A stretch of DNA of 64,000 bases from Chitinophaga varians. Its GTDB lineage: Bacteria > Bacteroidota > Bacteroidia > Chitinophagales > Chitinophagaceae. The stretch is from the NCBI RefSeq assembly GCF_014529945.1, contig NZ_JACVFB010000007.1, positions 310,001-374,000 on the forward strand. Reading direction: 5' to 3'. The position numbers and the translations under genes were made by a program. This document shows positions 1 to 9,085 of the stretch, in pieces. How positions within the stretch are numbered: the stretch's first letter is position 1; each line of letters opens with the position of its first letter. The notes under the pieces were generated by a model that was not told the origin of the DNA, did no database searches, and saw only the letters and a list, made by a program, of their open reading frames with translations.

Positions 1-3000
1 CGTTCATAGGTATCCCCATTCTTCCATTTGAATACGGTGGCAGTCACTGTCGTTTCAGTAGGCCCGTATTCGTTGTAAAAAGTGATGCCACCAGGCCAAC
101 CCGATGCCAGTGATACCGGGCATTCCTCTCCACCTACCACTACCCTGTAAAGTTTTCCCGCTGCCAACAAGGGCCTTAATTGCTTTAACAGGGCAGGTGT
201 GGTATGAAGATGGGTAATGCCCGTATCATCAACAAGCTTTGAAAGTAATACCGGGTCGGCAACAACATCCCCGTCCGCAATTACCAGCGTGGCCCCGTTA
301 CAAAGCGTCAGAAAGACCTGCTCCGTAGCCGCATCAAATGTGAAACGTGATGCCTGCAGAATACGCTCTCTGCTACTGATACCATAATATTGCTGCTGAC
401 TATAAATAAGATTACTGATGTGCTTATGCCGAACCACTACTCCTTTGGGCTGCCCCGTAGAACCAGAAGTATAAATCACGTACGCGGCACCCTCCGGTGA
501 AGGACTTTCAGGGGCAGCATATATTTGGTCTTTTATGCTGTCATCGGCAAGTGAAAGCCCCCTTACCCCTTCCGGTAACAGGTAGTGCTGCTCCTCGTTG
601 CATAATACTATTGCTGCGGCAACCTCTTTCAGAATGAAGTGTACCCGCGCCTCAGGATAATCTATTCCCAGAGGGACATAGGCTCCCCCGGCCTTTAAAA
701 TACCCAGTATACCTACTACCATATCCAGGCCCCGGGGAAACAACAGAGGGATCATCATACCAGGCACTACTCCCTGCTGTCGGAGAGAATTCGCCAGGCG
801 ATCAGTTTTTTCTCCCAGCTTCCCATATGTAATACCTTCTCCGTTGGATAATAGTGCCAGCGCCGCCGGACTTTCCGCTACGTGCTGGTTAAAACGATCA
901 ATGATGGTACGTTGGATGGGAAAGTCGACAGGAGGTTGGTTGAGCACATGCAGCTGATAATCTATAGCAGCAGCATCCAACAGCTGCAACCTCGATATAG
1001 GAACATTAGAGACCTCGGGTAACAGGGAAAGCAAATACTGATAGTCATCTACCATTTGCATCATCTTCTGATGGGTAAAAATATCAGTATTATATTCCCA
1101 TTCTATGTAGATACTGTCATCCTCTCCCTCGCCACTACCATGCTGCTCTCTTGGTGTAAGGACCACTACACTGATATCGAACTTGGAAGAATCATTATGA
1201 AAATCCTCCCTTGTCAGTTCAAGACCAGGCAAAACCAATTCCTTAGCGGGCGTGTCCATGAAATTGAATGTTACCTGGACCAGCGGAAGATAACTCAAAC
1301 TCCTGTCTATCCTAAGCGCTTCCACTATCTTGTCAAACGGGATATCCGCCCAGGCATATGCTTCAAGACAAACCGCTTTCACTTTATGCAGGAGCTCAGC
1401 GAACGTTTCTGCTGCATTGACGGCCGTACGCAGCGGAATAGTATTGATCACCATTCCCATCATATTCTCAATACCCTCAATATTCCTATTGGCGATACCA
1501 GAGCCAATACACATATCCTGACTGCCGGTATATTTATACAGTAACACGTTAAATGCCGAGAACATGGCCATAAACAGAGTCGTATCGTGAGAACGGCTGA
1601 AATGGCGGATCTTATTCCCTAACTGCTCTTCCAGTTTAATGGTGATCATCTTGCCCTTTCCACTTAAAACAGCGGGTCTGGGCATATCCAAAGGAAGAGA
1701 GATTACTGGCGGAACACCTTTCAGTTTTTCCCGCCAGAACCGGAGATAACGCTCGGTTACCTCAGCGGTAAAATACTGCTGCTGCCAATAGGCATAGTCC
1801 TTAAACTGTAATACCGGCACATCCAGACCATGTGGCTGCCCCTGACAAAGCCCGTTGTAGATCGCCATAAACTCCCTGATCAATATCCCCTGGGTCCATC
1901 CGTCATGTATCAGATGGTGTTCAAGCAATACAAGCAAGTGTACATCTGTTGCCAGTTTTAGCAGGCTCGCCTTCAGCAGGGGACCTGTAGCAAGATCGAA
2001 GATAAATGCCCCTTCCGATGTAATAACGTCCTGAATATAATGCTGCTGTTCTTTGGTCGTCAGATACGAAATATCTGTAACAGGAATATTGAAGTAGAAG
2101 GGAGCCTGAATTTCCTGATAAGGCAGTCCTTCGTCTGCTTTAAAGACGGTCCTGAATATCTCATGCCGCCGTATGATCTCTGTAAATGTCTGCTCTACAT
2201 AAGAAACGTTGAGCGTTCCGGTCATGCGTATAGCGCGGGGAACATTGTAGGAAACGTTATTTCTGTCAAGCTGATACAGGAACCATAATCGTTCCTGCGA
2301 AAAAGAAAGTGGTAAACGAACATTATCCGGTACGGGAGCTATCGTGATGCTCTCCGTATTCCCCCGGTTGCTGCTGATAGCCTGAATTGTAGGACCTTCA
2401 AAAAACTGCTTCAGGGATATGCTGATCCCGGTACGCTCCTTCATCTTCCAAATAGCCTTATTGGCCAAAAGAGAATGCCCACCCAACTCAAAAAAACTGG
2501 TAGTGACCCCAATCCCCTTACGGTCAAGCAACTCCTCCCAAAGCGCCACCAGTACATGCTCTGTAGCATTTCCAGCCGGCACATACCCATGCTCACGCAT
2601 GGAAGCTATGGCTATATTCAGTAACGCCTTTTTATTAATCTTTCCATTACCTGTATAGGGAATATGATCTACTTCCACCAGGGCAGATGGCACCATATAA
2701 TCCGGTAAAACATTCCTGAGGTGAGAGATGATCCGCTCTTTATCAATCGGCGAGGCTGTTACGAAATAAGCAACAAGAATCTTGTTACCGTCACCGCTTT
2801 CTTTTCCCAAAACAACTGTCTGCTTTATTTCTTCCAGTTGCTCCATGACGAAGGAAATCTCTCCGGTCTCTATTCGGTGTCCCAGTATTTTAACCTGATC
2901 ATCGGCTCTTCCCAGAAAATCAAGATTGCCATCAGCCATCCATCTGGCCATATCTCCCGTTTTATATACCTTTTCCCCCTCAAATACCACAAAACGGGCA

Positions 3001-5411
3001 GCTGTCAGGTCCGGCCGGTTAATATATTGGATGGCGACACCGGCACCTCCTATGTAAAGCTCACCGATAGCGCCGGGAGCCAGCAACTGTCCCTTTTCAT
3101 CCAAAATATAAAAATGGGTGTTCCCTAACGGCTTCCCAACCGGCACCCGATGCAAACCATCTATGTTCCCCTCAAAAAAAGAAGAATCAATACATGCTTC
3201 GGTAACTCCATAACTGTTAATGATCCGGACACGCTCACCTAACTGCTGTTGCAGATAAGTAAAATCAGCTACAGAGCAAACATCAGATCCCACTACCAGC
3301 ACCTGTAACGAGGAAAAGGTTCTTCCTTTCTCCAGATTATACCTCACCATATCTACAACAAGGACAGGAACCGATTCCAGAAATGTAACCCCGTATGCTT
3401 CTATCAGCGAATGCAGGTAATCAAAGTCCAGCCTTCTGTCATCTGGTACAAGCACCAATTGCCCGCCCGTCAGCAGGCCACGGCAAAGGTCACCAGTGAA
3501 AACATCAAATGATACCCTCGTCAGTGAAAGCACCACCGGAGCTTTTAACGCGTAGCTGCGTTCCCAGCACCTGGCAATATTATTCAGACTGCCGTGCGAC
3601 ACCGCTACCCCCTTTGGAGTACCAGTGGTCCCGGATGTATAGATCACATATGCTACAGTGGCAGGTCCGGCTAACGGTAACGGGCAGGATGCAGCTGCCA
3701 ATATCTGTCCCTTCTCACGCTCCGGAGAAAGTCTCCAAACACCTTCAAAATCCAGGTCTTCCCTGTCAGAAATAATCAGCTCAGCCTGACAATCCTCTAC
3801 AATTAGCTTTATCCTGTCATTAGGATAGGCAACGTCGATAGGAAGGTAGGCGCCTCCTGATTTCAGTACCGCTAAAATGGCGACAACCACGGCAGCAGAT
3901 TTCTCCAGTATGACAGGCACAATTTCTCCGGGTCTTACGCCTTTCCCGATGAGATAAAAGGCCCATTGCGAAGAGAGGTCATCCAACTGCTGATAAGTAA
4001 GCTGTTTGTCACTGACCACTGCAACACGGTCCGGAAAACGATCCACCTGCCTTGCAAACTGCCGGAGAATTGTTTCATCTGCAACCTCCAGGGCATTATT
4101 ATTAAACGAGGCAAGCGATGCCAGCTCCCCTGCCGGCAAAAAGCGGCTGTCCCCGATAGGTAACTCAGGTAAAGCAGTAATAGCGGTTATCAGGAATTTC
4201 AGATATCCCCGCATAGTATCCGCCTGCCTTTCTGTAAAAATAGACGTACTGTAGTCCAGATCAACATACAGCCGCTCGGTAGAATATTCCCTGATATGGA
4301 AAGATAATCCGACGTCCTCCCTTCCATTCGCCAATGGCACGATAGCGGACTCATATGATCCGAATATAGTACCGTAATCATGTTTTTCATAAGAAACCCT
4401 CACATCATATGCCTGCCCAAGTTCCGGCTGCAACTGAAACATCTCTCCAAATGGAAACCGCTGATGTCGGTAGGACTCCATCGTTTCCATTTTTATAGCC
4501 TTTACCAGCGATGGGAAACGAATGTCCGGGGAAAAATCAAATATTAACGGTAGTATATTCATGCATACCCCTACCGTCTTTTTCAGAGAACGGTCCGGCC
4601 TGTTCAGGACCGGGGTGCCTATCAGCAACTGCTGCCGGTTGTGATATCGGTTGATATACATATATACACATCCCAGAAAAAAATGCAACGCTCCCACATT
4701 CAGCTCTTTGCAATAACGCAGGATAGCAGCATGTTGCTGCCTGTCTATTTCAAAGGAACATGAACTGATAGGATGATCGCCTGTACCGGTATTGCCCACA
4801 GCACCCAACTCAAACGGATTACCCGGCACCTCCGCCAGTTTTTCTTTCCAAAATGACTTATCTGCTTCATAAACAGTACTACCGGTATACAACTCATATC
4901 CCGCAGTAAACTGCGCATAGGAATAGAACTCCCCACTGCCGGCCGAGTCCCGGTAAAGCCGGGACATCGTTTTAATCAATATCGACAACCCCCATCCATC
5001 ACTTAATAAATGGTGCAACTTCACATACAGGTAATAGTTATCTTCACTGACCTTGTACAATACAAACCGGTATAAGATCCCATCTTCCCATTCGAAAGGC
5101 ATTTTCATATCATGCTGCATGCGACTAAAAGCAACATGAGCAGCATTTTCCTCAGTGGAAACATCCTCGCAGGAAACGTTTATTATCCCCTTCCTTAACT
5201 CCAGATAAGGCTCCTCCGAATGTACCAGACGATAATTGAAAATATCCTGTTCATCTTTCAGATGCTGCATGGCACCGGAAAATACATGATGATCTACGTT
5301 GCCTTTTATGTCTACATAGCCACCGACATTAAACTTGGGAGAAGCGCTATGCAGCAACTGATCTAACCATATATACTTCTGAAGTGGCGATAGTTTTAAT
5401 ATTTCTTTCAC
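1..5411 (-). CDS. Nonribosomal peptide synthetase, 5' part (C-A-T-C-A), continues beyond the left edge
   Basis: Multimodular synthetase that activates amino acids as adenylates and joins them on carrier domains. One open frame covers 1803 codons with no stop. Domains seen: condensation C1 (about 5-430, HHLLSDG at 133-139), adenylation A1 (about 460-930, TSGTTGTPKG near 593), carrier T1 (LGGHSLL, Ser980 for the phosphopantetheine arm), condensation C2 (about 1030-1460, HHLIHDG at 1165-1171) and adenylation A2 (from about 1480, TSGSTGQPKG near 1648, NEYGPTE) cut by the window edge. Aligned by eye to GrsA, the A1 pocket reads D-V-G-E-V-G-S-I-D-(K), one residue from the known ornithine code DVGEIGSIDK. 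A2 reads D-A-E-H-V-G-E-V-T-(K), which I cannot assign. The start is a GTG at 5411: a stop lies 11 codons upstream and no ATG is in frame between. Starting with a C domain means it either accepts an acyl starter or a peptide from another synthetase. Confidence 0.95.
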   Translation of the reverse strand, partial: MKEILKLSPLQKYIWLDQLLHSASPKFNVGGYVDIKGNVDHHVFSGAMQHLKDEQDIFNYRLVHSEEPYLELRKGIINVSCEDVSTEENAAHVAFSRMQHDMKMPFEWEDGILYRFVLYKVSEDNYYLYVKLHHLLSDGWGLSILIKTMSRLYRDSAGSGEFYSYAQFTAGYELYTGSTVYEADKSFWKEKLAEVPGNPFELGAVGNTGTGDHPISSCSFEIDRQQHAAILRYCKELNVGALHFFLGCVYMYINRYHNRQQLLIGTPVLNRPDRSLKKTVGVCMNILPLIFDFSPDIRFPSLVKAIKMETMESYRHQRFPFGEMFQLQPELGQAYDVRVSYEKHDYGTIFGSYESAIVPLANGREDVGLSFHIREYSTERLYVDLDYSTSIFTERQADTMRGYLKFLITAITALPELPIGDSRFLPAGELASLASFNNNALEVADETILRQFARQVDRFPDRVAVVSDKQLTYQQLDDLSSQWAFYLIGKGVRPGEIVPVILEKSAAVVVAILAVLKSGGAYLPIDVAYPNDRIKLIVEDCQAELIISDREDLDFEGVWRLSPEREKGQILAAASCPLPLAGPATVAYVIYTSGTTGTPKGVAVSHGSLNNIARCWERSYALKAPVVLSLTRVSFDVFTGDLCRGLLTGGQLVLVPDDRRLDFDYLHSLIEAYGVTFLESVPVLVVDMVRYNLEKGRTFSSLQVLVVGSDVCSVADFTYLQQQLGERVRIINSYGVTEACIDSSFFEGNIDGLHRVPVGKPLGNTHFYILDEKGQLLAPGAIGELYIGGAGVAIQYINRPDLTAARFVVFEGEKVYKTGDMARWMADGNLDFLGRADDQVKILGHRIETGEISFVMEQLEEIKQTVVLGKESGDGNKILVAYFVTASPIDKERIISHLRNVLPDYMVPSALVEVDHIPYTGNGKINKKALLNIAIASMREHGYVPAGNATEHVLVALWEELLDRKGIGVTTSFFELGGHSLLANKAIWKMKERTGISISLKQFFEGPTIQAISSNRGNTESITIAPVPDNVRLPLSFSQERLWFLYQLDRNNVSYNVPRAIRMTGTLNVSYVEQTFTEIIRRHEIFRTVFKADEGLPYQEIQAPFYFNIPVTDISYLTTKEQQHYIQDVITSEGAFIFDLATGPLLKASLLKLATDVHLLVLLEHHLIHDGWTQGILIREFMAIYNGLCQGQPHGLDVPVLQFKDYAYWQQQYFTAEVTERYLRFWREKLKGVPPVISLPLDMPRPAVLSGKGKMITIKLEEQLGNKIRHFSRSHDTTLFMAMFSAFNVLLYKYTGSQDMCIGSGIANRNIEGIENMMGMVINTIPLRTAVNAAETFAELLHKVKAVCLEAYAWADIPFDKIVEALRIDRSLSYLPLVQVTFNFMDTPAKELVLPGLELTREDFHNDSSKFDISVVVLTPREQHGSGEGEDDSIYIEWEYNTDIFTHQKMMQMVDDYQYLLSLLPEVSNVPISRLQLLDAAAIDYQLHVLNQPPVDFPIQRTIIDRFNQHVAESPAALALLSNGEGITYGKLGEKTDRLANSLRQQGVVPGMMIPLLFPRGLDMVVGILGILKAGGAYVPLGIDYPEARVHFILKEVAAAIVLCNEEQHYLLPEGVRGLSLADDSIKDQIYAAPESPSPEGAAYVIYTSGSTGQPKGVVVRHKHISNLIYSQQQYYGISSRERILQASRFTFDAATEQVFLTLCNGATLVIADGDVVADPVLLSKLVDDTGITHLHTTPALLKQLRPLLAAGKLYRVVVGGEECPVSLASGWPGGITFYNEYGPTETTVTATVFKWKNGDTYE

Positions 5412-5657
5412 TTTAAACTTTTTTAAAGATGGCGGCCATTTTTATATCTCATCAATGACTATTGGTTTCAATTCCGGGACACCGAAAGACCGGAGCCAAA
5501 CCAACCTATCCTAAAGGGCATGGGATCTGCCTCCAGGATTTTATTTATAAAATCACCGGTGGTCATTTCGTACCCTCATTTATCTTATTGATAATATCTG
5601 CTAACGAGGCTTTATAAGGTTAAATCTGCGGATATCCGTTCGCCGATAAGCGTAAAA

Positions 5658-5846
5658 TCAATTATAGTATTCCCTTACACTCCGGACAATGTTGGAGAGC
5701 GGCATTATTGGTTCCTCATCATCCTTGCTTCGGGTTAAACATTCTCTTTCTATAGCAGCCACCACTATGCCATTCTTTAACAAACATACCGGGTCATCAT
5801 GGGTCAACCCTACCCCAGCCGCATAAATAGGTTTCTTCGTTTCCAT
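5658..5846 (-). pseudogene. Carbamoyltransferase-like N-terminal fragment (62 codons)
   Basis: The short frame resembles the first 45 or so residues of NodU/TobZ-family carbamoyltransferases: a small-residue strand, then THDDPVCLLKNGIVVAAIE followed by RECLTRSK, matching the family pattern of HD-x-SA-x-LL-x-DG-x-VVAA-x-EE-x-RFTR-x-K. Full family members have about 500-600 residues, so this can only be a remnant or a very short protein. The 246 bp between it and the synthetase shows only broken frames, one of them reading GDFINKILEADPMPFRIGW, with no obvious remaining catalytic part. It lies on the same strand upstream of the synthetase, so it may be the scar of a tailoring gene. The homology is by eye only. 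The alternative is a real small protein unrelated to the family. Confidence 0.45.
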
Positions 5847-6879
5847 AACAATAAATGTGTAATAGGGCTACTTTTATAGTCCTTTATTTCAGGTTAATAG
5901 TAATATGAAAAAACGCAAATTAAAATTGTAAGGGGATTAACCTAACCGCTTACTAATTATGATTGATCTTGAGTTCATTTACCGGGTTTAAGATTAACTA
6001 CTGATACAATTAAGGATAACAACAGACTGATACTTCTCTTCTCTAAAAGCTGGTCTATTTTTTAAAATAGTCTTGATTAACTAACATGCAAATCGCTTCA
6101 ACATTTTGCGATCACAAATGGAAATTACAGCATTACTTTTATAAATGCAATAAACACAACTCTTTTTTTTAAATTCTACCTTGATTAAATTTATGTAACC
6201 AATAACATCTCCGCCAAACGCTTGTCAACAAAGAGTTTTAAACACATCATCGGAAACTTTATTTAAAGTGATAAACATTCACCTCAACTTTCTGATGTAT
6301 CTACAATCTTTTGATTCCCGCAAATTTCATTATAGTTATCAGTACACTTTCACATGATAAGATATTTGCCCTGCTTGCCTTTGTTTTTTCAGCCCTGTAC
6401 CGGAAGCAAAAGCGTTATTCCAATCAGACATGATTATTCGCAACCTTTACCTTCGTGTGTTTAGACGCCGGACATATCATTTCAATCCGGAAACACGGTG
6501 ATGATCGACCAACGCTCTGCAACAGTCGCAAAGGAATATACCCACGGCTCACATCACCCTGGCGTTCTATGAACCCAACAAGTTGAAATAGATATCCGGA
6601 AATAGCTTGACGGGCTTCGGCATTTTCTCTGATAGCTACTACCCTGCCAGCCTCCTCCTTACCGGCATTGCGGCATTCTCTATTTGAACGATACTAAAAA
6701 ATAAACGAGCTAAAGGAAATCAATAACCCTTCGATAATACTAACAACATGCTCATGTTGTGGAGACAATGAAGACAAACCTAATGGCTACCGGGCCAGTG
6801 TGAAAGCATAAACGGAATTTCATATATTTTTCGCCCTCCGTGAAAAATACCTATAGCTATTTGCAAATCATAGGAAAAC
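5847..6879. other. AT-rich gap of about 1 kb with no intact gene
   Basis: No frame here has convincing length or codon pattern. The part from 5850 to 6340 is AT-rich. From 6354 to 6690 the base composition rises to that of the genes, and short coding-like patches appear in different frames on the plus strand: a signal-peptide-like stretch (KIFALLAFVFSALY) near 6360-6400, and a run reading LTGFGIFSDSYYPASLLLTG near 6608-6667 that ends at a stop. These look like a decayed exported or membrane protein gene, but I cannot name it. No tRNA or hairpin terminator is evident in this stretch. Confidence 0.4.
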
Positions 6880-6905
6880 AAAAAAGGCCCTCTTTCGAGA
6901 GCCTT
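6880..6905 (-). terminator. Rho-independent terminator of tRNA-Leu
   Basis: A GGCTCTC-GAAA-GAGGGCC type hairpin (6886-6903) is followed on the minus strand by a run of U (AAAAAA on the plus strand at 6880-6885). It lies 20 bp past the 3' end of the tRNA. Confidence 0.8.
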
Positions 6906-6922
6906 TTCTTTTTGGTAGTTTC

Positions 6923-7010
6923 TGGTGCCCAGAACAGGAATCGAACCTGCACTCCGTTGCCGAAACAAGATTTTGAGTCTAGCGCGTCTACCAATTCCGC
7001 CATCTGGGCA
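6923..7010 (-). tRNA. tRNA-Leu (anticodon CAA)
   Basis: An 88-nt class II tRNA including an encoded CCA end (TGG on the plus strand at 6923-6925). The acceptor arms TGCCCAG and CTGGGCA pair. The D-loop has the usual GGTAGACGCG pattern, the anticodon loop is CTCAAAA giving CAA, the variable arm is long as expected for Leu, and the T-loop is GGTTCGATTCC. The anticodon stem shows one T-T mismatch at pair 28-42 as I fold it. It decodes UUG. Confidence 0.95.
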
Positions 7011-7045
7011 ATCTTTTTCAAGACCTTTCCGCGTCAAGCGGGATG

Positions 7046-7077
7046 CAAATGTAGAAAAACTTTTATTAATCCGCAAA
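7046..7077 (-). promoter_or_regulatory. Bacteroidota-type promoter of tRNA-Leu
   Basis: On the minus strand, TTTG (7077-7074) is followed after 20 bases by TACATTTG (7053-7046). This fits the TTTG-N19-TAnnTTTG consensus of the primary sigma factor of Bacteroidota and lies 35 bp upstream of the tRNA. Confidence 0.75.
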
Positions 7078-7149
7078 ATATATTTTCAAAAAAATATTCG
7101 TGTAAGCCTCCCGGTTACAACGGCATTAAAAATTACAGTAAATTCAAAG

Positions 7150-8361
7150 ATGGAAAAAAGGATTTGTATAGGGCTCATCCGGGAAGAAAAACAACCACAC
7201 GACAACCGCGTGGCCTTTACGCCCCGGCAATGCCAGTGGATCATGGAACACTACCCTCAGGTGCAGATACTGGTACAACCGTCCCCGCACCGCTGCTTCC
7301 GCGACGAGGAATACCGCAAAGCGGGCATCCCGCTGGAGGAAAACCTCAGCCATTGTGAACTGCTGCTTGGCATCAAGGAAGTGCCCCCGGAATATCTCCT
7401 CGCAGGCAAGACCTACCTTTTCTTTAGCCATACCAAGAAAAAACAGCCGCACAACCGGCATATGCTGCAGGTAATCCTGGAGAAAAACATCACCCTGATC
7501 GATTATGAATGCCTCGTACATCCCGACGGACAGCGCATCCTCGGCTTCGGCTTCTTCGCCGGCGTGGTAGGCGCGCACAACGGACTGCTGGCACTCGGCA
7601 GGAAAACGGGCTCCTTTGCCTTCAAACCGGTACACACCTGCCACGATTTTCAGGAACTGATTACCCACTATTTCGGAGTGAAACTGCCACCGATGAAAAT
7701 TGTGGTCACCGGCTCCGGCCGCGTGGCAGCAGGCGTTCTGGAGATCATGGGACTACTGGGCATCAAATACATCCCGCCGGAAGAGTATCTGGTCAACCAA
7801 TATGCCTACCCCGTTTATACGCAACTGAAAGCGGGTGAACTGTACCTGCGGAAAAATGATAAAACCTACAGCAGGGCCGATTTTCACGCACATCCGGAAG
7901 CCTACGAATGCCGCTTCCTGCCATATGTGACCGTCAGCGATGTCCTGATGAACGGCATCTACTGGGACCACAACATCCCTCCCCTGTTTAATGCAGCGGA
8001 CCTCAAAAAGGAAAACTTCCGCATCAAAGTGATCGCAGATATTACGGACGATACTAACGGCTCCGTTCCCTGCAATCTGGGCGACAGTACCATCGAAGAC
8101 CCTGTGTACGGCGTCATTAGGGAAACAATGGAACAAACAGCCCCCTATCTCCCGGATACGGTAGACATGATGTGCGTCAGCAACCTGCCCAACGAACTGC
8201 CCAGGGATGCTTCCCAGTATTTCGGCGACCAGATCATGAAATATGTGTTTGAAGAATTATTGAAGTCCCGCAGCACCATGATTGAAAATGCCACCATCGC
8301 GGCCAACGGCCTGCTCACGCATCATTTTGCTTATTTAGATGATTATGTGCACCCGCTATAA
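7150..8361 (+). CDS. Saccharopine dehydrogenase (Lys1)/alanine dehydrogenase-like NAD(P)-dependent oxidoreductase
   Basis: A 403-residue protein of the AlaDH/PNT superfamily. The N-terminal half starts with GLIREEKQPHDNRVAFTP, the substrate-domain signature of Lys1 and alanine dehydrogenases. A Rossmann dinucleotide loop (VTGSGRVAAG) follows near residue 185, and DITDDTNGSVP near 300 resembles the Lys1 active-site strand. The likely reaction is NAD-linked oxidation or reduction of an amino acid such as saccharopine or alanine; the exact substrate cannot be read from the sequence. I chose the ATG at 7150 because any earlier start would run into the tRNA gene on the other strand. The last 6 bp overlap the convergent trmN6 gene. 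Confidence 0.8.
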   Translation: MEKRICIGLIREEKQPHDNRVAFTPRQCQWIMEHYPQVQILVQPSPHRCFRDEEYRKAGIPLEENLSHCELLLGIKEVPPEYLLAGKTYLFFSHTKKKQPHNRHMLQVILEKNITLIDYECLVHPDGQRILGFGFFAGVVGAHNGLLALGRKTGSFAFKPVHTCHDFQELITHYFGVKLPPMKIVVTGSGRVAAGVLEIMGLLGIKYIPPEEYLVNQYAYPVYTQLKAGELYLRKNDKTYSRADFHAHPEAYECRFLPYVTVSDVLMNGIYWDHNIPPLFNAADLKKENFRIKVIADITDDTNGSVPCNLGDSTIEDPVYGVIRETMEQTAPYLPDTVDMMCVSNLPNELPRDASQYFGDQIMKYVFEELLKSRSTMIENATIAANGLLTHHFAYLDDYVHPL

Positions 8362-9078
8362 CTTCAGATAGTAGGGCCTTAACAGATTTTCAAAGGCTGG
8401 TGTGTAACGGTTATTTTCATCATAAACAGACAGCTCTGTAGTATGGGTATCTCCGGCTGCCCTGCTGAAAATGCCTACTGCACGGAAATATCCGTGTCTG
8501 ACACTTTGTTTTACCAGTAATACTTTACGGAGATGATAGCCTTTTGCTGATGCCAGCTCGCGGAACAGCTCAAACTGCACATAAGGCAGCAATACAGAAC
8601 ACTCCCCTCCCGGCGCCAACTGCCGGTCTATCGCGGCCAACAGCTCTTCATACCCCAGATTGGTGGCATGCATGGCCTGGTCCTTCTGCGCGTGACCGCT
8701 CTTTAAGGCCGTTTCATAAAAAGGCGGATTGGTAATGATAAAATCAAAGGGCCCGCCTGCGGTCATTTTTCGTATATCCTGCTGCGTTACCATCAGCCGG
8801 TCGGCCCACGGCGATGCCTGAAAGTTGGCCGCCGCCTGCATGGCGGCGCCCGGGTCCAGCTCCACCGCGGTAACGGGAACGGCTATCTGCTGCGCTACCA
8901 TCAGACTCAACAGCCCCGTGCCGGCGCCAATATCCAGTATAGCCGATACCGTTAGGCTACCGGAAGCCAGGTACTGCGCCGTGAAAGCGCCTTGTATACA
9001 GGCATCTGTACACACCTTCATGGCGCAGTGCTCCTGGTCTATGTTAAATTGTTTAAATCGGAAATAGCTATTCCCCAT
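8356..9078 (-). CDS. trmN6: tRNA1(Val) (adenine37-N6)-methyltransferase
   Basis: A 240-residue class I methyltransferase that would use SAM to methylate A37 N6 of tRNA1(Val). Visible motifs are the SAM-binding ILDIGAGTGLLSL near residues 46-58, the acidic end of strand 2 (VELDPGAA), and the catalytic NPPFYE tetrapeptide region near 135 that marks N6-adenine or exocyclic amine methylation. The N-terminus (FRFKQFNIDQEHCAMKV.TDA) matches the YfiC/TrmN6 pattern. Length agrees with the family. It converges on the dehydrogenase gene and lies 7 bp from the end of the fucosidase gene, so all minus-strand reading through here could be shared. Confidence 0.88.
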   Translation of the reverse strand: MGNSYFRFKQFNIDQEHCAMKVCTDACIQGAFTAQYLASGSLTVSAILDIGAGTGLLSLMVAQQIAVPVTAVELDPGAAMQAAANFQASPWADRLMVTQQDIRKMTAGGPFDFIITNPPFYETALKSGHAQKDQAMHATNLGYEELLAAIDRQLAPGGECSVLLPYVQFELFRELASAKGYHLRKVLLVKQSVRHGYFRAVGIFSRAAGDTHTTELSVYDENNRYTPAFENLLRPYYLKL

Positions 9079-9085
9079 GCTGTTA

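Noticed and set aside
6925..7149. Longer reading frame ahead of the Lys1-like gene (from 6925)
   Set aside because: It would run through the tRNA-Leu gene and its promoter. The conserved protein starts at the ATG at 7150.
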